NCBI RefSeq assembly: GCF_963259705.1
Contig: NC_081846.1
Location: forward strand, 95,492,641 to 95,556,640
DNA: 64,000 nucleotides
From: Myotis daubentonii
Lineage: Eukaryota > Chordata > Mammalia > Chiroptera > Vespertilionidae
Reading direction: 5' to 3'
Position 1 is the first letter of the stretch. Each line of letters opens with the position of its first letter. The position numbers were made by a program, and so were the translations under genes. Below are positions 62,680 through 64,000 of the stretch, in pieces. The notes under the pieces are model-generated. The model ran no database searches and was not told the origin of the DNA. It saw only the letters and a program-made list of their open reading frames with translations.

Positions 62680-64000
62680 GTGAAAAGCTGTGAAATGACG
62701 CAAACACTGGTAATATTTACATCTCCGGGTACTTCCGGTGGCGTTTTCACGGGACTGTGCTTTGAAATATTAAGAGTGCATGCGTACCGAGCTCAGAATT
62801 GGTGTCTAAAGCCTTTGAATGATGAGAGTATTGTTTCTCTTTACAATTAAGGAGGATTGGCTTTGGCGTTTTTTTGTGTGAATCAGTTAAAATGGTGACG
62901 ATTCCGGTAAATACTTCTAAGCAAACTCTCTAATTTTGGTAAAACTGTTAAAATACACAATGATAGTTCTCAGAAAGGACTAACAACGTGTAAGAAACAC
63001 TTAAATAGATTCTTACTACATTTACTGTCGTATTCAATCACTGAGGTTTCTAGTGGAAAGCTGTGAAATGACGCAAATACTGGTAATATTTATGTCTCCG
63101 GGTACTTCCGGTGGCGTTTTCACGGGACTGTGCTTTGAAATATTAAGAGTTCATGCTTACAGAGCTCAGAATTGGTGTCTAAAGCCTTGGAATGATGAGA
63201 ATATTGTTTCTCTTTCAATTAAGGAGGATTGGCTTTTGCGTTTTATTTGTGTGAATCAGTTAAAATGGTGACGATTCCGGTAAATACTTCTAAGCAATCT
63301 CTCTAATTTTGGTAAAACTGTTAAAATACACAATGATAGTTCCCAGAAATGATTACGAACGTGTAAGAAACACCTCAAGTACACGTAAATAGAGTCTTAC
63401 TACATTTACTGTCGTATTCAGTCACGGAGGTTTCCAGTGAAAGACCGTGCAATGACGCAAATACTGGTAATATTTACGTCTCCGGGTACTTCCGGTGGCG
63501 TTTTCACGGGACTGTGCTTTGAAATATTAAGACTTCATGCTTACAGAGCTCAGAATTGGTGTCTAACGCCTTGGAATGACGAGAATAGTGTTTCTGTTTA
63601 CAATTAACGAGGATTGGCTTTGGCGTTTTTTTGTGTGAATCAGTTAAAATGGTGACTATTCCGGTAAATACTTCTAAGCAAACTGTCTAATTTTGGTAAA
63701 ACTGTTAAAATACACAATGATAGTTCCCAGAAAGGACTAACAACGTGTAAGAAACACCTCAAGTACACTTAAATAGATTCTTACTACATTTACTGTCGTA
63801 TTCAATCACGGAGGTTTCTAGTGGAAAGCTGTGAAATGACGCAAATACTGGTAATATTTACGTCTCCGGGTACTTCCGGTGGCGTTTTCACGGGACTGTG
63901 CTTGGAAATATTAAGAGTTCATGCTTACAGAGCTCAGAATTGGTGTCTAAAGCCTTGGAATGACGAGAATAGTGTTTTTGTTTACAATTAAGGAGGATTG
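62680..64000 (+). repeat. 6-monomer HOR, copy 3, cut by window edge
   Basis: Anchors are 62680, 63053, 63437 and 63821, again at +2,297 bp. The 63053 unit carries private changes in its T run (TTTTGCGTTTTATTTG). The last monomer runs off the window at the AAGGAGGATTG block, so the array continues to the right. Confidence 0.9.

Larger units (their letters stand above)
1..64000 (+). repeat. Single-family satellite DNA array, ~384-bp monomer, 167 anchored units
   Basis: The window is filled end to end by head-to-tail copies of one monomer. Taking the G of the GTG after GGAGGTTTC(T/C)A as anchor, successive anchors are 383-386 bp apart, or 373-374 bp when an 11-bp block is missing. I placed 167 anchors and one truncated unit without an anchor. 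No monomer is inverted and no foreign sequence interrupts the array. Monomer subtypes recur in fixed order, giving higher-order repeats. Long homogeneous arrays with HORs are known from centromeric and other heterochromatic satellites of animals and plants, and that is the likely setting. The family was not recognised by name and the host taxon is unknown. Confidence 0.97.

Noticed and set aside
1..64000. CRISPR array
   Set aside because: The repeated unit is about 384 bp, with no short conserved repeats separated by unique spacers and no cas-like genes.
1..64000. LTR, transposase or other mobile-element origin of the monomer
   Set aside because: I saw no terminal inverted repeats, target-site duplications, primer-binding site or conserved catalytic motifs. 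The monomer has no recognisable coding remnant.

Overview
The whole 64 kb window is one uninterrupted tandem array of a single satellite DNA family. The unit is about 384 bp (often 373 bp) and about 38% GC in the one monomer I counted by hand. I located 167 monomer anchor points (the GTG that follows a GGAGG block at the same place in each unit) plus one truncated monomer that has lost its anchor. Every monomer lies head-to-tail in the same orientation. I saw no protein gene, tRNA, rRNA, CRISPR, telomeric repeat or mobile-element insertion. This architecture is typical of eukaryotic heterochromatin (centromeric, pericentromeric or subtelomeric/knob satellite). The sequence gives no safe basis for naming a species or a taxon.

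The monomers fall into recognisable subtypes arranged in higher-order repeats (HORs). The left domain (1 to about 26.9 kb) is built from a 17-monomer HOR of exactly 6,497 bp: copy 1 at 1363-7859, copy 2 at 7860-14356, and a third copy from 14357 that keeps register to about 18.18 kb. The third copy then shows an extra monomer where copies 1 and 2 carry a fused (chimeric) one. From 18.2 to 26.2 kb the same subtypes are reshuffled, with a 4,961-bp spaced duplication and a local 1,142-bp trimer. A 155-bp internal deletion follows, with its junction at 26159.

The right domain (about 27 to 64 kb) uses other subtypes and several nested HORs: a 2,282-bp 6-mer (27956-32519), a 5,335-bp 14-mer (30238 to about 40434), a three-copy 3,051/3,809-bp block (39756 to about 48430), a 2,682-bp 7-mer (50621-55984) and a 2,297-bp 6-mer (58086 to window end). 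A one-base-deletion monomer recurs 12 times here and never in the left domain, so it is a clean marker of the domain split.

No genes work together here. The biology is that of unequal exchange, deletion between repeats and local amplification. Each monomer carries an open frame of 56 codons preceded by GGAGG-GTG, which would mislead a bacterial gene finder. Several independent stop mutations, the non-ATG start and the tandem context all argue against a real gene. Adjacent HOR copies look nearly identical, which implies recent amplification. It also means that exact copy numbers depend on assembly quality.
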